A DNA stretch of 64,000 nt from Gambelia wislizenii (GCA_030847615.1 JAUMIR010000004.1:80693001-80757000), one strand, 5' to 3'; counted from the first letter of the stretch, positions 42,857 through 54,310 are shown. Program-made: numbers and translations. The notes: generated by a model from the sequence alone, not told the origin.

Positions 42857-43910
42857 GGTAGTGGTTCAGAGAACAGGATCAGAATTCAAAATGACCTCGA
42901 GAGATTTGGGAACTGACCAAACCTAACAAAACGAACAGTTTGAGCACTGGACTATGACTTTGGAGACCAGGGTTCAAATTCCTGCTTGGCCATGGAAACC
43001 CACTGGGTTACCATGGGCAAGTCACATTCTCTCAGCCTCAGAGTAAAGCAAGTGTAAACCCCATCTGAACAAATCTTGCCAAGAAAACCCCATGATAAGT
43101 TTGCCTTGGGGTCACCATAAGTCGGAAATGACTCAAAGGCCCATATAACAACAACGACATCAACAACATCTAGCCAGGAAAAATAAAATGCATAAATGTA
43201 AGATGGGTGATACCTGGCTTGAAAGCAGTACATGTGACCTAAGGGTCTTAGTAAACCACAGACTAAATATGAGTGAACAGTGTGATTGATGCAGCAGCCA
43301 AAAAAGCCAAAGCAATTCTGGGCTACATCAACAGGAGAATAGTATCCACACTGAGGGATGTGCCATTCTGTTCTGCTTTGGTCAGATCACACCTGGAATA
43401 CTGTGTCCAGTTCTGGGCACCACAGTTCAAGAAGGATATCAACAAGCTGGAATGTGTTGAGAGAAGAGTGCACAAAATGATCAAACCAAGCCTTATGAAG
43501 AATGGCTTAGGGGGTGGATATGTTTAGCTTGGAAAAGAGAAGACTGAGAGGTGACATTATAGCAATCTTTAAATATCTGAAGAGATGTCTTGTAGAAGAT
43601 GAAGTGAGTTTGTTTTGTACTGCTTCAGAGTCTAGAACACAAACCAATGGTTTCAAATTACAAGAAAAGAAATTCCACCTAAAGATTAGGAAGATTTTTT
43701 TTTACTGTAATTTTTGTACTGTAAGAGTGGTTCAACAGTGGAATAAATTGCCTCAGAGGAGGGTGGACTATTCATCTTTGGAGGTCTTTAAACAGAAGTT
43801 GGATAGGCATCTTTCAGGAAAGCTTTAGTTGTGTGTCCCTGCATGACTGGGTGTGTGTGGATTAGATGGCCCTTGTGGTCTCATCCAACTATAAGATTCT
43901 ATGATTCTAT
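42857..43910 (+). mobile_element. CR1 LINE copy, right part, interrupted by a SINE
   Basis: It continues the CR1 of 33,780-35,198: NRIRIQNDLE-like (about 42,872-42,905), then after the SINE VNHRLNMSEQ-like (about 43,253-43,280), [18 protein letters not shown] (about 43,374-43,430), SLEVFKQKLDRHL (about 43,776-43,815). The tail TAAGATTCTATGATTCTATT ends at about 43,910. Confidence 0.8.
42939..43170 (+). mobile_element. tRNA-derived SINE inserted in CR1
   Basis: The tRNA-like head contains a B box (GGTTCAAATT, 42,971-42,980). The body has GGGCAAGTCACATTCTCTCA and TTGCCAAGAAAACCCCATGA. The tail GACTCAAAGGCCCATATAAC ends in ACAAC repeats. Its position inside a continuous CR1 frame shows it inserted after the CR1. 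Confidence 0.8.
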
Positions 43911-44968
43911 TTCCTATCACCACAAACCCAATTTACTTTGCTGGAGACTGTTCATTTGTTCCACACATATCTATCAAGGAGTACATGTACATATGTGGGG
44001 AAAAGGAATACATCCCAGGGTGTTGGCTCTTCTGAAGAAAATATGAAGACTGGATCTGTTAAGGAAACAGCCTCCCTCAGCAGAATTTAGCAGAAGTAAC
44101 ATGCCTCAGTCTTTTGTACCTCCCTGGCCGTGACAGACTGAAGTAAAAAAACAAAACAAAACAAATACCAAGCAGGAAGCATCAAGTTATAAATTAAAGA
44201 ATTTTACTAATTGCTTTTAGAATGCACATACACTTGAAGTAACTACATCCTAACTAACTAATGAAAATATTTGGTAAAAGAAAGAGCATCCGTGAGCTTA
44301 AAACTTTTAACTCACCATCTGGAAGCTGAGAGAGCAAAGGAAAGAGAGAGGTAGAGAAGGGGGGGGAGTTTTTAACATGACCACCAACCCTAGAAGTTTC
44401 TCAGGTCACATAATCCAGTCGCTTAGATACACATAGTATTTATGACCATGCATTGCAATAGACAGAAGAGCAAATGGAGAAACCTGAGCTAAAGAACTCA
44501 GAATGAGCATAGGCATACGGGGGAGCCCTATACTATGGGCTTATCTATACTAGCCAGGATATACAAGTATGCTGCTCTCCCCCCCCCCACTTATCCTGAC
44601 TTCAGAGCTGGCCCATTTCCCCCCTGGAGAAAATGGGCTGGAGTCCAAACAGGATGCTGGCTCATTACTGCAGCAGCAGCAGCTGCTGCTGCCATCACCA
44701 TTTTCTCCACTGACATGGAAGCTAGGAAGGGGCCACACAACCTGTGACGGCAGGCCCCCTGCATGTGACCAACCTTTGACACATACTGAGGGACCCCTGT
44801 GTGGCTTCCAGGGGAGCAGCAAGGGACGGCATGCTGGGACATGCTCCCGTGGACATGCAGGGCCCAATTTGGCAGGATAAGATTAAACAGGGTTTTTCTC
44901 CTACAATGGTTTATCAGGCCCTATCCCAGCTTGTCCCCATTCCAGCTCCCAGGGCCAGTTTAACTATA
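43911..44968. other. Intron 4 sequence, nothing assigned
   Basis: It contains a CAG/CTG-rich palindrome (GCAGCAGCAGCAGCTGCTGC, about 44,671-44,690), with homopolymer C at 44,580-44,590. No exon or named repeat was supported. Confidence 0.5.
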
Positions 44969-45901
44969 CAGTCGTCCCTTCACATTCGTGGGGGGTTAGG
45001 TTCCACAGACCCCCGCGAATGTGAAAATTCTGCGAATAATGAGTGCCCTCCCCCGCCAAAGCGACCACGGGGCCTCCGGAGGCCCCATAGTCACTTTCCC
45101 CCGCCTCCCCCTCCCTTCCAAGGCCTTCACGGGGCCCCTGGAGACCCTCCCGAGGCTCCGTGAATGCCTCCCCGGCCCTCCCCCCTCCCTCCCAAGGCCT
45201 ACACGGTGCCTCCGGAGAGTCTCTGAAGTCCCCGTGGAGGCCTCCCCGGCCCTCCCCCTCCCTCCCAAGGCCTTCACAGGGCCTCTGGAGGGTCTCCAAA
45301 GGCCCCGTGGTCGCCTCCCTGGCCCTCCTGCCTCCCTCCCAAGGCCTTCGCGGGGCCTCCGGAGGGTCTCTGAAGGCCCCGTGGAGGCCTCACCAGCCCT
45401 GCTCCCTCCCTCCCAAGGCCTTCACGGTGCCTCCGGAGGGTCTCCAAAGGCCCCGTGGTCGCCTCCCTGGCCCTCCCGCCTCCCTCCCAAGGCCTTCATG
45501 GGGCCTCTGGAGGGTCTCTGAAGGCCCTGTGGTCACCTCCCCAGCCCTCCCCCTCCCTCCCAAGGCCTTCACGGTGCCTCTGGAGGGTCTCCGAAGGCCC
45601 GGTGGTCACCTCCCCGGCCCTCCCCCTCCCTCCCAAGGCCTACATGGGGCCTCAGGAGGGTCTCCGAAGGCCCGGTGGTCACCTCCCCAGCCCTCCCCCT
45701 CCCTCTCAAGGCCTACACGGGGTCTCTGGAGGGTCTCCGAAGGCCCTGTGGAGGCCTCCCTGGCCCTCCCCCCTCCCTCCCAAGGCCTTCACAGGGCCTC
45801 CGTAGGCCCCGTGTCGTGGTTTTGGGAGGGCGGGGGCCCTCCCAAAACCGTGAATATGCAAAACCGCGAATGCTAAGTTCGTGAATGTGGAGGGGGAACT
45901 G
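44969..45901. mobile_element. Tc1/mariner-like element expanded by an internal minisatellite
   Basis: It starts TA|CAGTCGTCCCTTCACATTCG and ends TGTGGAGGGGGAACTG|TA, with sub-terminal GCGAATGTGAAAAT / ACCGCGAATGCTAAG relics. The interior 45,111-45,800 is about ten copies of a ~74-bp GC-rich unit containing CTCCCTCCCAAGGCCTTCAC and GGAGGGTCTCCGAAGGCC. Long frames on both strands across it are repeat artefacts. It lies in intron 4. Confidence 0.8.
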
Positions 45902-46027
45902 TACCACTGAATCAGCATCTGTGGGGGGCCTCACAGCCAGGGCCCCCCGCTCCCATCCTAACCCTCCTCCTGCAAAAACCTCATGCTGGCTTTTTTTTTT
46001 TTTGAAAAAAAAAACACAGCATCTCCC

Positions 46028-46076
46028 AAACGAGAAAGAGAAAGAGAAAGAGAAAGAGAAAGAGAAAGAGAAAGAA
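46028..46076. repeat. (GAAAGA)n hexanucleotide tract
   Basis: AAACGAGAAAGAGAAAGAGA continues for about seven to eight units. A pyrimidine-rich (CTTT/CTTCC) tract follows at 46,255-46,310. Confidence 0.9.
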
Positions 46077-46439
46077 GGAGCTGCCCTTCCTGTGCCTGAG
46101 GTTGGGGGGAGTTTGCTGCTATCTCCCTGCTCCCAGGGAATCATCAAACCACAAGCCAGGCAGGCGCGTGTCAGAGAGGGTTGAGTGTGTGTGGGGGGGG
46201 ACGGAAGTGTGAGGGTCATCTCTTTCCCTATCTTTCTCCCCTGCCCTCTCTTCAGAAAGGGCTTCTTTCTTCCATCCTTCCTTCCTTCCCTTTCCTTCCT
46301 TCCATATCGATCCCCTCCAGCCCATCTTTCCAGCTGCTCTTAACATGTCCTGGTTTCTCTCCCCTTCCTCCCTTTCCCCCTTGGTCTTCAGCTTCCTCCC
46401 CTTGCTGCCAACTGAGTTCAACCTGCAAAAGGAATTTGT

Positions 46440-46660
46440 GTGTTTTCTTATGTGCCTTCAAGTCATTTCTGACTAAGGCAAACCTATCATGGGGTTTTCT
46501 AGGCAAGGTTTGTTCAAAGGGTGTGTGCCTTTGACTTCCTTTGAGGCTGAGAGAGTGTGACTTGCCCAAGGTCACCCAGTGGGTATTCATGGCTGAGTAA
46601 GGATTCAAACCCTGGTCTCCACAGTCATAGTGCAATGCTGAAACTTCTACAACACTCTAG
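46440..46660 (-). mobile_element. tRNA-derived SINE, minus strand
   Basis: Left edge GTGCCTTCAAGTCATTTCTG (tail), middle GAGAGTGTGACTTGCCCAAG, right edge ATTCAAACCCTGGTCTCC (B box and head). Same family as 42,939-43,170. Confidence 0.75.
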
Positions 46661-46790
46661 CTCTTTTAAGAGAAGAATATTAAGAATATAAATAAAAATT
46701 TGGAGTAATATTACTGGGAACAATGGTTTTATTGTTGTCACTAAAACACCAGTATCCCATTAGTGTTATGTGAGAGGCATTGGCCTAGAG

Positions 46791-47144
46791 CAGTGACTCT
46801 TAACCTTTACTTTACTAGGGACCCCCTTTAAATATCTTTTGTTGCCCCAAGACTTAACTCAAGATTTAAGACTCTAATAAAAATAGCTAACAATAATAGC
46901 CAACAACGACAACAATATAATTATACCATCCATTAAACTTTCCCTCAGATGCACTCTTGCTTCTTCCTGCAAGTCTGTGGCTGGAGTGGATTGAATGGCA
47001 ATGTGCAGGCCAAGCCAGCCAGCCTTTGCCTTGGTTCCTGTCATGTGGCTGCTCCACTACAGGGAGGAGGTGGGCCAAGCAGCCTTCAAGCCTTTGTGGA
47101 ACCCCTGTGAGGACATCACAGACCCCAAGTTAAAAAAAACACTG
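46791..47144 (-). mobile_element. Non-autonomous hAT-like element (copy 3), 8-bp duplication
   Basis: It starts CAGTGACTCTTAACC and ends GTTAAAAAAAACACTG. The flanking 8-mers GCCTAGAG and GGCTAGAG match at 7 of 8 positions, as for hAT. The interior holds the GGAGCAGCCACATGACAGGA-like segment on the minus strand, as in the 10,090 and 23,400 copies. Confidence 0.7.
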
Positions 47145-47257
47145 GGCTAGAGAATGCTGAAAAAGGAACAATGCAACCAGACCTTGAGAAGGGTGCTGGC
47201 AGGGGAATTCTGGGAGGTGTAATCCAAAAGTAACTTTCCCAGGCTCTGAATGCAGCC

Positions 47258-47900
47258 TAGAATCATAGAATCATAAGGCTAGAAAGGACCCCAACAGCCA
47301 TCCCATCCAATTGGCTTCTGCTCTGCAGGAACACACAATCAAAGCCCTCATGACAGATGGCCGTCCAGCCTCTGCTTAAAAACCTCCAAAGAAGGAGACG
47401 CCACCACACTCCAAGGCAGTATATTCCACTTCCGAACAGCTCTTTTTGTCAGGAAGTTCTTCCTAATGTTTAGGTGGACTCTCTTTTCCTGTAGCTTGAA
47501 CCCATTGCTCCGTGTCCTAGTCTCTGGAGCAGCAGAAAACAAGCTTGCCCCATCCTCAATATGACATCCCTTCAAATATTTAAACATGACTATAATTTCC
47601 CCTCTCCACCTTCTCTTCCCCAGGCTAAACATGCCCAGTTCCCTAAGCCGCTCCTCATAGGGCATAATGGCTTCCAGACCTCCTGCCATCCAGGTCTCCC
47701 TCCTCTGGACACGTTACAGTTTGTCTATATCCTTCTTGAACTGTGGTGCCCAGAACTGGACACAGTATTTCAGGTGAGGTCTGACCAAAGCAGAATACAG
47801 TGGCATTATTACTTCCCTTGATCTAGACACTATACTCCTGTTAATGCAGCCTAGAATCGCATTGGCTTTTTTAGCTGCTGCATCATACTGCTAACTCATG
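47258..47900 (-). mobile_element. CR1 LINE 3' part, minus strand
   Basis: The minus strand reads [20 protein letters not shown], then FKYLKGCHIEDGASLFSAAP and SPSLEVFKQRLDGHL, the CR1 C terminus, and ends in the CR1 tail (ATAGAATCATAAGG on the plus strand, 47,263). Confidence 0.85.
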
Positions 47901-48036
47901 TTCAGCTTGTAGTTCACTCTTTCTTTTCTTTGAGGAAATCTACACCATTACATTAATTGCTAATAAACAAAAAATATTATGTTAGTGCCTATAATAAAGT
48001 TTTTAAACTAAATTATTGGTGGCAAATTATGTAATA

Positions 48037-48276
48037 CAGTAGGCCCCCCCTTATCAACTGGGGATTGGTTCTGGGGGGTGTGTGTGGATACTGAAAACCG
48101 TGGATAATAGTGACTGCCATTGGAAATAATGGGACTTTTGGTTTAAAATACCATAGAGTTGCCTTGGAGAATCTAGAAAACGGCCAGCGAGGACACGTTT
48201 TCTAGGAAGACTTTATGGTAGGTGTGCTGTTTTGTTTCCCATGGATAATGAATCCGTGGATATGGGGGTCCTACTG
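48037..48276. mobile_element. Tc1/mariner-like non-autonomous element, TA duplication
   Basis: TA|CAGTAGGCCCCCCC at the left and GGGGGTCCTACTG|TA at the right form inverted ends. ACCATAGAGTTGCCTTGG in the middle matches the 31,128-31,385 element. Confidence 0.75.
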
Positions 48277-48862
48277 TAATTTGAACATCCTGTATTGTGA
48301 ATAGGTTAGGTTACATTGACCTGAGATAAACATATGCCCCCCCCCCAAATAAAGTATTGCAGCCCCCCATTCCTTAAACCGGCCCTGCCAGCTCCATATC
48401 TGTCCTAGGGGCAGTGAGGACTACTCGGGGGCAGATCGATGTAAATGCCCTGCGTCATCTGGACTGCAGGGCTCTGGCCCATGTTCATTAGCCCTATGTA
48501 AAAACCCAAATTGCTCTAACAGCCAGGGAAGGGGAGGTTGAAAGAGAATGCTTGATTTTCCAATAACAGATATGTATGAATCAACTCATAGCTGTTATAA
48601 ATATTCTCTCTGAGTGGAGAGACCAATAGATTATGAGCATTCATTGTCTAACAAATTTTTCAAGAGTTCTCAACCACGAGACTTCTAACTGGAGCTAAGT
48701 TCATACAGGTGAAGGAGAACTCAAGTGACCATTTTTTTCTCACCATGAGTGACTTCTTTGAAAAATTAAGAAGGTAATGGCAGCATGCTGTTGATGACAA
48801 TGATGCCAGCTCAATTCATGAAGGTTTTGTTATCATAGAAACTCTAGATTTACATGGCTATC

Positions 48863-49460
48863 AGGACTTTATCAGACGATCCCCTTAAAGCGTTCTTTTG
48901 CTGGTATTAAAAAATAAATAAATCATTTTTTATGCCAGCAAAAGAACACTGTCCCCCACACTTACCTTGGTTTCCCGGCAAAGGCAGCTCCGACAATAAA
49001 GAGGAAGTGAATGGAGCTCTGTTCACTTCCTACTTTGAAATCCCATGGAATATAATGAGACTTTGTCTCATGGGAAATTAAAAAAAACAAAACAAAAATA
49101 ACACTAAAAGCAGCAGGGGGAGCACAAAAATACACTTTAAAATTTATAAGTAACCCAGGGAGGGTCATAAAAAGTGTGTCGCTTACCTGGATATTGCGAT
49201 CTCACCCGAAGTGTTCTGGCAGGGACTGCCCTTTGACAGGGTAAGTTCATTAAAAAAAAAAGATGTGAGGTTTCACATGCCGGCTGGCAAAAAAAAAATA
49301 CCATGGGGGGGGTGTCAATTGACAGCTTAAGCCGTCAATTAAAAAGTACAGGTTTTAAGGGGACATAACCATGAAAGGGTGATGTCGTGTGGTATGTGCA
49401 CCCTTGCGCGGTTATGTGGTGTCATTATGATACCTTATTCTGTGCATCTGATAAAGTCCT
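48863..49460 (-). mobile_element. DNA transposon, AGGACTTTATCAG family (copy 2, both ends present)
   Basis: AGGACTTTATCAGACG at the left and CATCTGATAAAGTCCT at the right are inverted ends. The left part also contains a local hairpin (GTTCTTTTGCTGG/CCAGCAAAAGAAC, about 48,892-48,947). The right part is the reverse complement of 25,432-25,765. There is no transposase. No target duplication is clear. Confidence 0.65.
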
Positions 49461-49498
49461 CAGTGTGAAGCAACTTTGTGTATGTGTGCGTGTCTGTG

Positions 49499-49499
49499 C

Positions 49500-49580
<81 letters not shown>
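49499..49580. repeat. Compound (GT)n-(GA)n microsatellite
   Basis: About 12 GT units are followed by about 29 GA units, starting about 40 bp after the right end of the 48,863-49,460 element. Confidence 0.95.
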
Positions 49581-49583
<3 letters not shown>

Positions 49584-50543
49584 CACTGCAGTAAAAAAAG
49601 ATTGATTTGTCACTCTACCTGTACACAGGTCTGAATTCTATTGTTTGTTGCTACTTGAATAGACCCGTTGAATCTACTTTAGTTGGAACTAACAATAGGA
49701 TTCAGGCCATAGGCTGGAATACTCTTAGTTAAATACATATGTGTAAGTGTGGTTTACATGTACAAATATCTGCTTGTGGATGGGCACAGAGAACTATTCT
49801 ATAGCCATTTGTCCCAAATCTCCCCCTTGAATCTTTCAAGCCCCAGGAACCCCCCTGCTGTTTCACTGCTGTCTCTACAGGGAGGGGTCAGAGAGGAAAG
49901 GCAATTTTGAAGATGAAGATGCAGTTGGTCTGGTTTCCAGGAGGAAGCATAGGGAGGGTACACTCTATTCATACCCCACCAGTTTGCTGTGGCTCCTCCT
50001 GAGGTCTGAAAGCTGCTGGGGTGGGGAGAGAACACAGAACGCTGCAGTAATGCTCCACCTGGCTGACGTAAGATCTCAGACATACATAGTCCATCACTTT
50101 AATATTTTAACCCATTAATTAAAATAAAATGAATCGCTACTGGCTGCCTATTAATGGTACTCTACCTGAGACAGGCCATCTCAACTGTCTGAATTTGGGT
50201 TCCTTATATTTTGGCTGCTATGCCACTTACTAAAGCTGGGCCACAGACATTTTTGCACCTGTGGCAGAAAGTTCAAGTGGCAACCTAATCCAAGTTGTAA
50301 ATAAATAAACAAGGTGATGGACAACTTAGTGCCCTTTAAGAGCATCCAAAATCTGCTGCCTGTGAGACAATTACCTCACTCTGTCTCATAATAGGGCCAA
50401 CCCTGTGATTAGCACAAAAATGTAGCTCACAAAAGCAAAATACAGTATCAGCTTGTTCTTCTGCATGACCTTCTGGAAGTAGGGTGTGGCTGTGTGATTG
50501 TGTGAGAGCAGATTTTGCTGCTAACTTCTTTGTTTCCCACCAG
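49581..50543. other. 3' part of intron 4, nothing assigned
   Basis: No repeat family or exon was supported. A polypyrimidine tract (TTCTTTGTTTCCCACCAG) precedes exon 5. Confidence 0.5.
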
Positions 50544-51200
50544 AATCGAGTGCTGATGAGGAAGAAACCACTGCATCCCCTGAGCCCACAGAACTGGAAC
50601 CAACTGCCACCTTGAGTGAAAGCCCAGCTCCTCAAGATGCCACAACAGGTTTAGCAACAGATATGCCAGAAAATATGCAAACTGGCATAGGAACAGGATT
50701 TGAAACCCCAATGACTGGAGGGCCAACCACTTCTCCAGAGTCAGCTTCAGACTTGGGCCTTACAACATCTCCAGAGCTTCAGACAATTTCAAATGGGGCA
50801 GCTTCCTCTTTGGGGACCACTGGAATCCTAGAGGACCTAACTCTCCGTCCTGCCTCTTTAGAAACAGCAACTGAACAAGCCACCTATTCAGAGATCCCTT
50901 CATCTGATGTCTTAGCCACATCCAAAGCCACCGTGGAGCAGTCTCTTACTACCATTGCACCAGTGCATTCTACCCCCAAATTAACCTCCACTCCTAAACC
51001 ACCATCCGTCCCCAAACTGACACCCATCCCCAAACCACCTTCTGTTGCTAAGCCTCCCTCCTATCCTAAGCCGCTACCCTACCCTAAGCCTCCCTCTGAC
51101 CCTAAGCCTCCCTCCATCTCTAAAAAACCTGCAAGCCATCGTTTGTCAGCTTACGCCAAAGCTATAAAGAGGCAAAGCAATGCTATTCAGTCCTCTGCAG
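50544..51200 (+). CDS. PI16: PI16-like protein, exon 5 (Ser/Thr/Pro-rich stalk)
   Basis: It is 657 bp from CCACCAG| to CTGCAG|GTAAGG, phase 1 at both ends, encoding about 219 residues. After ESSADEEETTASPEPTELE the sequence is rich in Thr, Ser and Pro, typical of an O-glycosylated mucin-like stalk. At about 50,985-51,130 it becomes a tandem repeat of PKPPS-type units (IPKPPSVAKPPSYPKP, DPKPPSISKKP). Long single stalk exons after the Cys-rich hinge fit PI16, whose C-terminal half is similarly low-complexity and poorly conserved. The open frame continues past the donor to 51,427 into ordinary intron-like sequence. The strong donor and matching phase of the exon at 60,247 argue for splicing at 51,200. 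Confidence 0.8.
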
Positions 51201-53774
51201 GTAAGGCAGCTTCAGTCTCTGTCTGCCTGCCCTGTCTTGGATGTAAACAAATTAGCCAACCTGAAGAAATAAAGGTTGCACTTAAAGAGCTGACCTTCCG
51301 ATACCCCTACGCCCCTTGTTTTTCCTCCCTTCCCCGGTGGCAGAGGCATAGCAAGTGCAGCTGGTGTGGTCACACTTGGGGGAATGCACTTAGGAAAGCT
51401 AGGCCTTACTGGCTCAACAGTTTATAGCAGTGTCTATAATGAAAGGTATTTATAAGCAGAACCCTTCATCTTTGGTGCATGCATGTGCATGTGTGTCCAT
51501 GTGCAGGCATGTATGTTCTCCTTTCTGTACTTTTGTGAGGGGCCAGTCTGCTGGGAATAGCATTGTAGCATGCCTAGGGGTTTGAACACTCAGTAGACTT
51601 TGGTTCAAACCTCACCAAAACAATGGGGCTTCCATCGATGGGCAAGGGTGTGTGTGTTGGGTGAAGTGGTTTCTTTTCTCACAATCAGGAACATGGTTCA
51701 TGCCTGATTTCTTTTCCTACTTTCCTTTCACACAAGCCTTTCAGGGGCCAGTCTGTAATAGGACCAGAGCCTAGGCATATAAGGCTGCCATGGAGCCCCA
51801 TACCACCAGGAGGCTCAGCTGTGATGAGTGGAAGTTTTCACAATTATCAGTATTATGAGTATTCCATACCCTTGCTATGTGAGTGCCACTGGCTATATTT
51901 ATTTGTAGGATTATGTCTACATATTGCCCCTTTGTCTCCTATCCTGCCTATGAGCTGGGAACAAGAAAGTCCATACTTTTTACTGCAGTCTCTACTTGTC
52001 AACCCATAGCTTGTCCAAAGTGCCACAGATCATAACAACCTGGAGCTTGCAAGCAGAGCAAATTACAGTACTGTATATAGCTTATGTAAATGCATGAAAA
52101 ATCTATTACCTTTAGTTTATTCCAATTGGAACATCTTGGTAACATCTTTTTGACCCAGAATATAAAGATGTGGATTTATAATTGGTTGTGCCCAGTGGGA
52201 ATGTCCCACAGGATGAGGTGGCTTGTTTTTGTAAGGGTGGATGCAGAGAAAGTGAATGGCTGATTAGTGAGTTTCTCTAGAAACACATTGTGTAAGAGCT
52301 ACATCTGTAACTAAATAAATGTGATGTGCACAAGGATCAAATATTTGTGAATGAGAGTGAATTGCGTGTGTGTGTTGAGCTGAATTAGTTGTACCAGGTT
52401 CTCTCTCTCCTCCTTATCAGAAGTCTCTATTGCCACAGTTATTTAGATCACACAACAGTATTTCCGATTTGTTGGCCCATTTTCCAAATGCCTATACAAA
52501 GAGATGGCCCCCTTGCTGCAACACTGCCCCCTGGGCACCATCTCCCATTCCTTCAGAGGGCTTGTCTGCATTGCCCTGCATTCATAATAGGGAAAAGGGT
52601 TAGACTAGATCTCTCCTGTTGCACGTCTTTTGCTGTGTGCAGGTGTCTGGCGTGACATACACCTTTGTTTCCCTTGCACTGGATCTGCATGGAATAAGAC
52701 CAGGTTGATTTCCCCTTTAAAATAAAATAAAAGTAGGTTGCAGGGATACTGAAGATCTGCTGATGGATCCACCCAGGAAAGATTCTGAGAAGCCCACCTG
52801 TTGAAACAGCAAATTCTTTCTTGTCTTTCTTCTCTTTCCTTATTGTCCACTCCCATTCTGCATAGCCTTGTCTCCTGAGGCTGCTACATAATTTGTTTCT
52901 GTTTTTTATTCTTCTGTGATACTAGTGGTTTCTTTCATCATCCTGCTGTTAAGGAGTATAAAAAAGTTAAATAAAGGTAAGAGTGAGTCTCTTGCAAGCT
53001 TGCTTGTTTACCCTAACCATAATGGCAATCCTAGCTTGGTTATAAACATGGGACACTTGCTCACACAAGACAGGCTGTTTAGCCCAGTATGGTGCATTAT
53101 GATTTGCAAAGGTTGTGCAGGGTTGCAAGCAGAGGCCTCTCCCAGTACTTGGAAAAGCAACTTGTTCAGACTACAGCTCCCACAATGTCCAGTCAGCATG
53201 GCCATTTGGGGATTCTTACACATGTCTTCCAAGCAAGTAACTTTGCTGAGCTCTGGTCTTTCCTCACACTTGCTATCCATTTTATTTTTAAATTGGGGAT
53301 ACCAGGGATTGAATCTTGGGAACCTCTGCTTACATACCACATGCTCTACCACTGAACTGTGGTTCCTCTCAATGAATTCATGGAGAAGCCATTTTGGCAG
53401 AGCACTCAGTTTTTAACATTTGAGTAGGACTCATGTGTGACAATAGGATTGTGTGTCTGTATATGTGTGTGTAAATGAAGAAACGACTCTTGTATCAGGC
53501 TGATGCACACTGCCATTTTTCTATGTTATTATTAGGTGAAATGGTTGTGTGAGAGGATTCTTGCTCAGCTATTGTTGGATTGCTTTATTAGTGCTGTACA
53601 CACTGAAGAGCACAAGAAGGTTGCTTGATAGCTAACTACTGGCATCTCAGCTAAGTGTGCAAACAGGTCTGCAGCTTATCTAACTGACTTGGCAATACTA
53701 GAATGTTAGAGATTTTTACCTGGAGCTTTGTCCCATTGATTTTAGCTTTTCCAGAGCTTGAAAAACCTACTTTT
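51201..53774. other. Intron 5 first part; only a weak micro-exon candidate
   Basis: Apart from the 52,926-52,976 candidate nothing was recognised. A repeat-like CAGACTACAGCTCCCACAATG occurs at 53,168. Confidence 0.4.
52926..52976 (+). CDS. Candidate 51-bp alternative exon encoding a hydrophobic segment
   Basis: It is flanked by TTCTGTGATACTAG| and AAAG|GTAAGA, and is phase 1 on both sides, so it fits between exons 5 and 6 without changing frame. It would read VVSFIILLLRSIKKLNK, a short membrane-like stretch followed by basic residues. It may be a chance pair of splice-like sites. It is listed because this gene family is often membrane-attached and no GPI signal was found elsewhere. Confidence 0.25.
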
Positions 53775-53865
53775 TGAATTATAGTGCCCAGAATCCCCTA
53801 GCCAACAGGGCTTGTAGTCATGCTGGCTGGGGGGCTTCTGGGAGCTGTAGTTTTCTTTAAAAAAC
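53775..53865. repeat. Palindromic repeat, CCCAGAATCCCC...GGGAGCTGTAG type
   Basis: ATTATAGTGCCCAGAATCCC pairs with CTTCTGGGAGCTGTAGTTTT across TAGCCAACAGGG...CATGCTGGCTGGGG. It is related to 54,220-54,310 and 6,238-6,306. Confidence 0.6.
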
Positions 53866-54219
53866 ACACACACAACCACCTTTCCCAAGCTTCGTTGTTT
53901 ACAGGTTACTGGGCTTCAGACTGCAACTTTATGCTTTGCATCATGGTCTCCCTTGTTACAATGGTAGATATAGCTACTTGTGCTGTCACAGCAGCAACAG
54001 CATTCTTTGCTGGGCAACTTGACTTCTGTTATCAGGCTTATTGGAGAGAGACTGTTAAAGTGGCATAATAGCCCTATAATTGTGACTGGGGCCCAGGTTT
54101 GCCAGTGCAGTGGCTTGCCAGAGTTGGCCCAAGGTTACTTTATGACAAGAACTTTGATACTTCAGCAACTTTGATTCTTTCCTTTAGTTTTACAGTTAGT
54201 CGTTTCTGCTGTTCGGAAA

Positions 54220-54310
54220 GGTTATAGGACTACAGTACCCAGAACCCCCCCAGCCAGCATGATCAGTGACCATTCTAGCTTTGGGATTCTGGGAGCTGTA
54301 GTTCAAACAA
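54220..54310. repeat. Palindromic repeat, same family as 53,775
   Basis: GGACTACAGTACCCAGAACC pairs with GATTCTGGGAGCTGTAGTTC, with CAGCCAGCATGATC between. Confidence 0.6.

Noticed and set aside
45111..45800. CRISPR-like regular repeats
   Set aside because: The units are tandem without unique spacers, in vertebrate DNA, inside a DNA transposon.
45160..45876. 238-codon proline-rich repeat frame
   Set aside because: It is the translation of the 74-bp minisatellite inside a mariner-like element; both strands are open because of composition.
53905..54068. Possible phase-1 exon after TTTACAG, reading YWASDCNFMLCIMVSLV
   Set aside because: The hydrophobic reading is attractive, but the frame runs into a repeat-derived segment and the 60,247 exon fits the stalk composition better.
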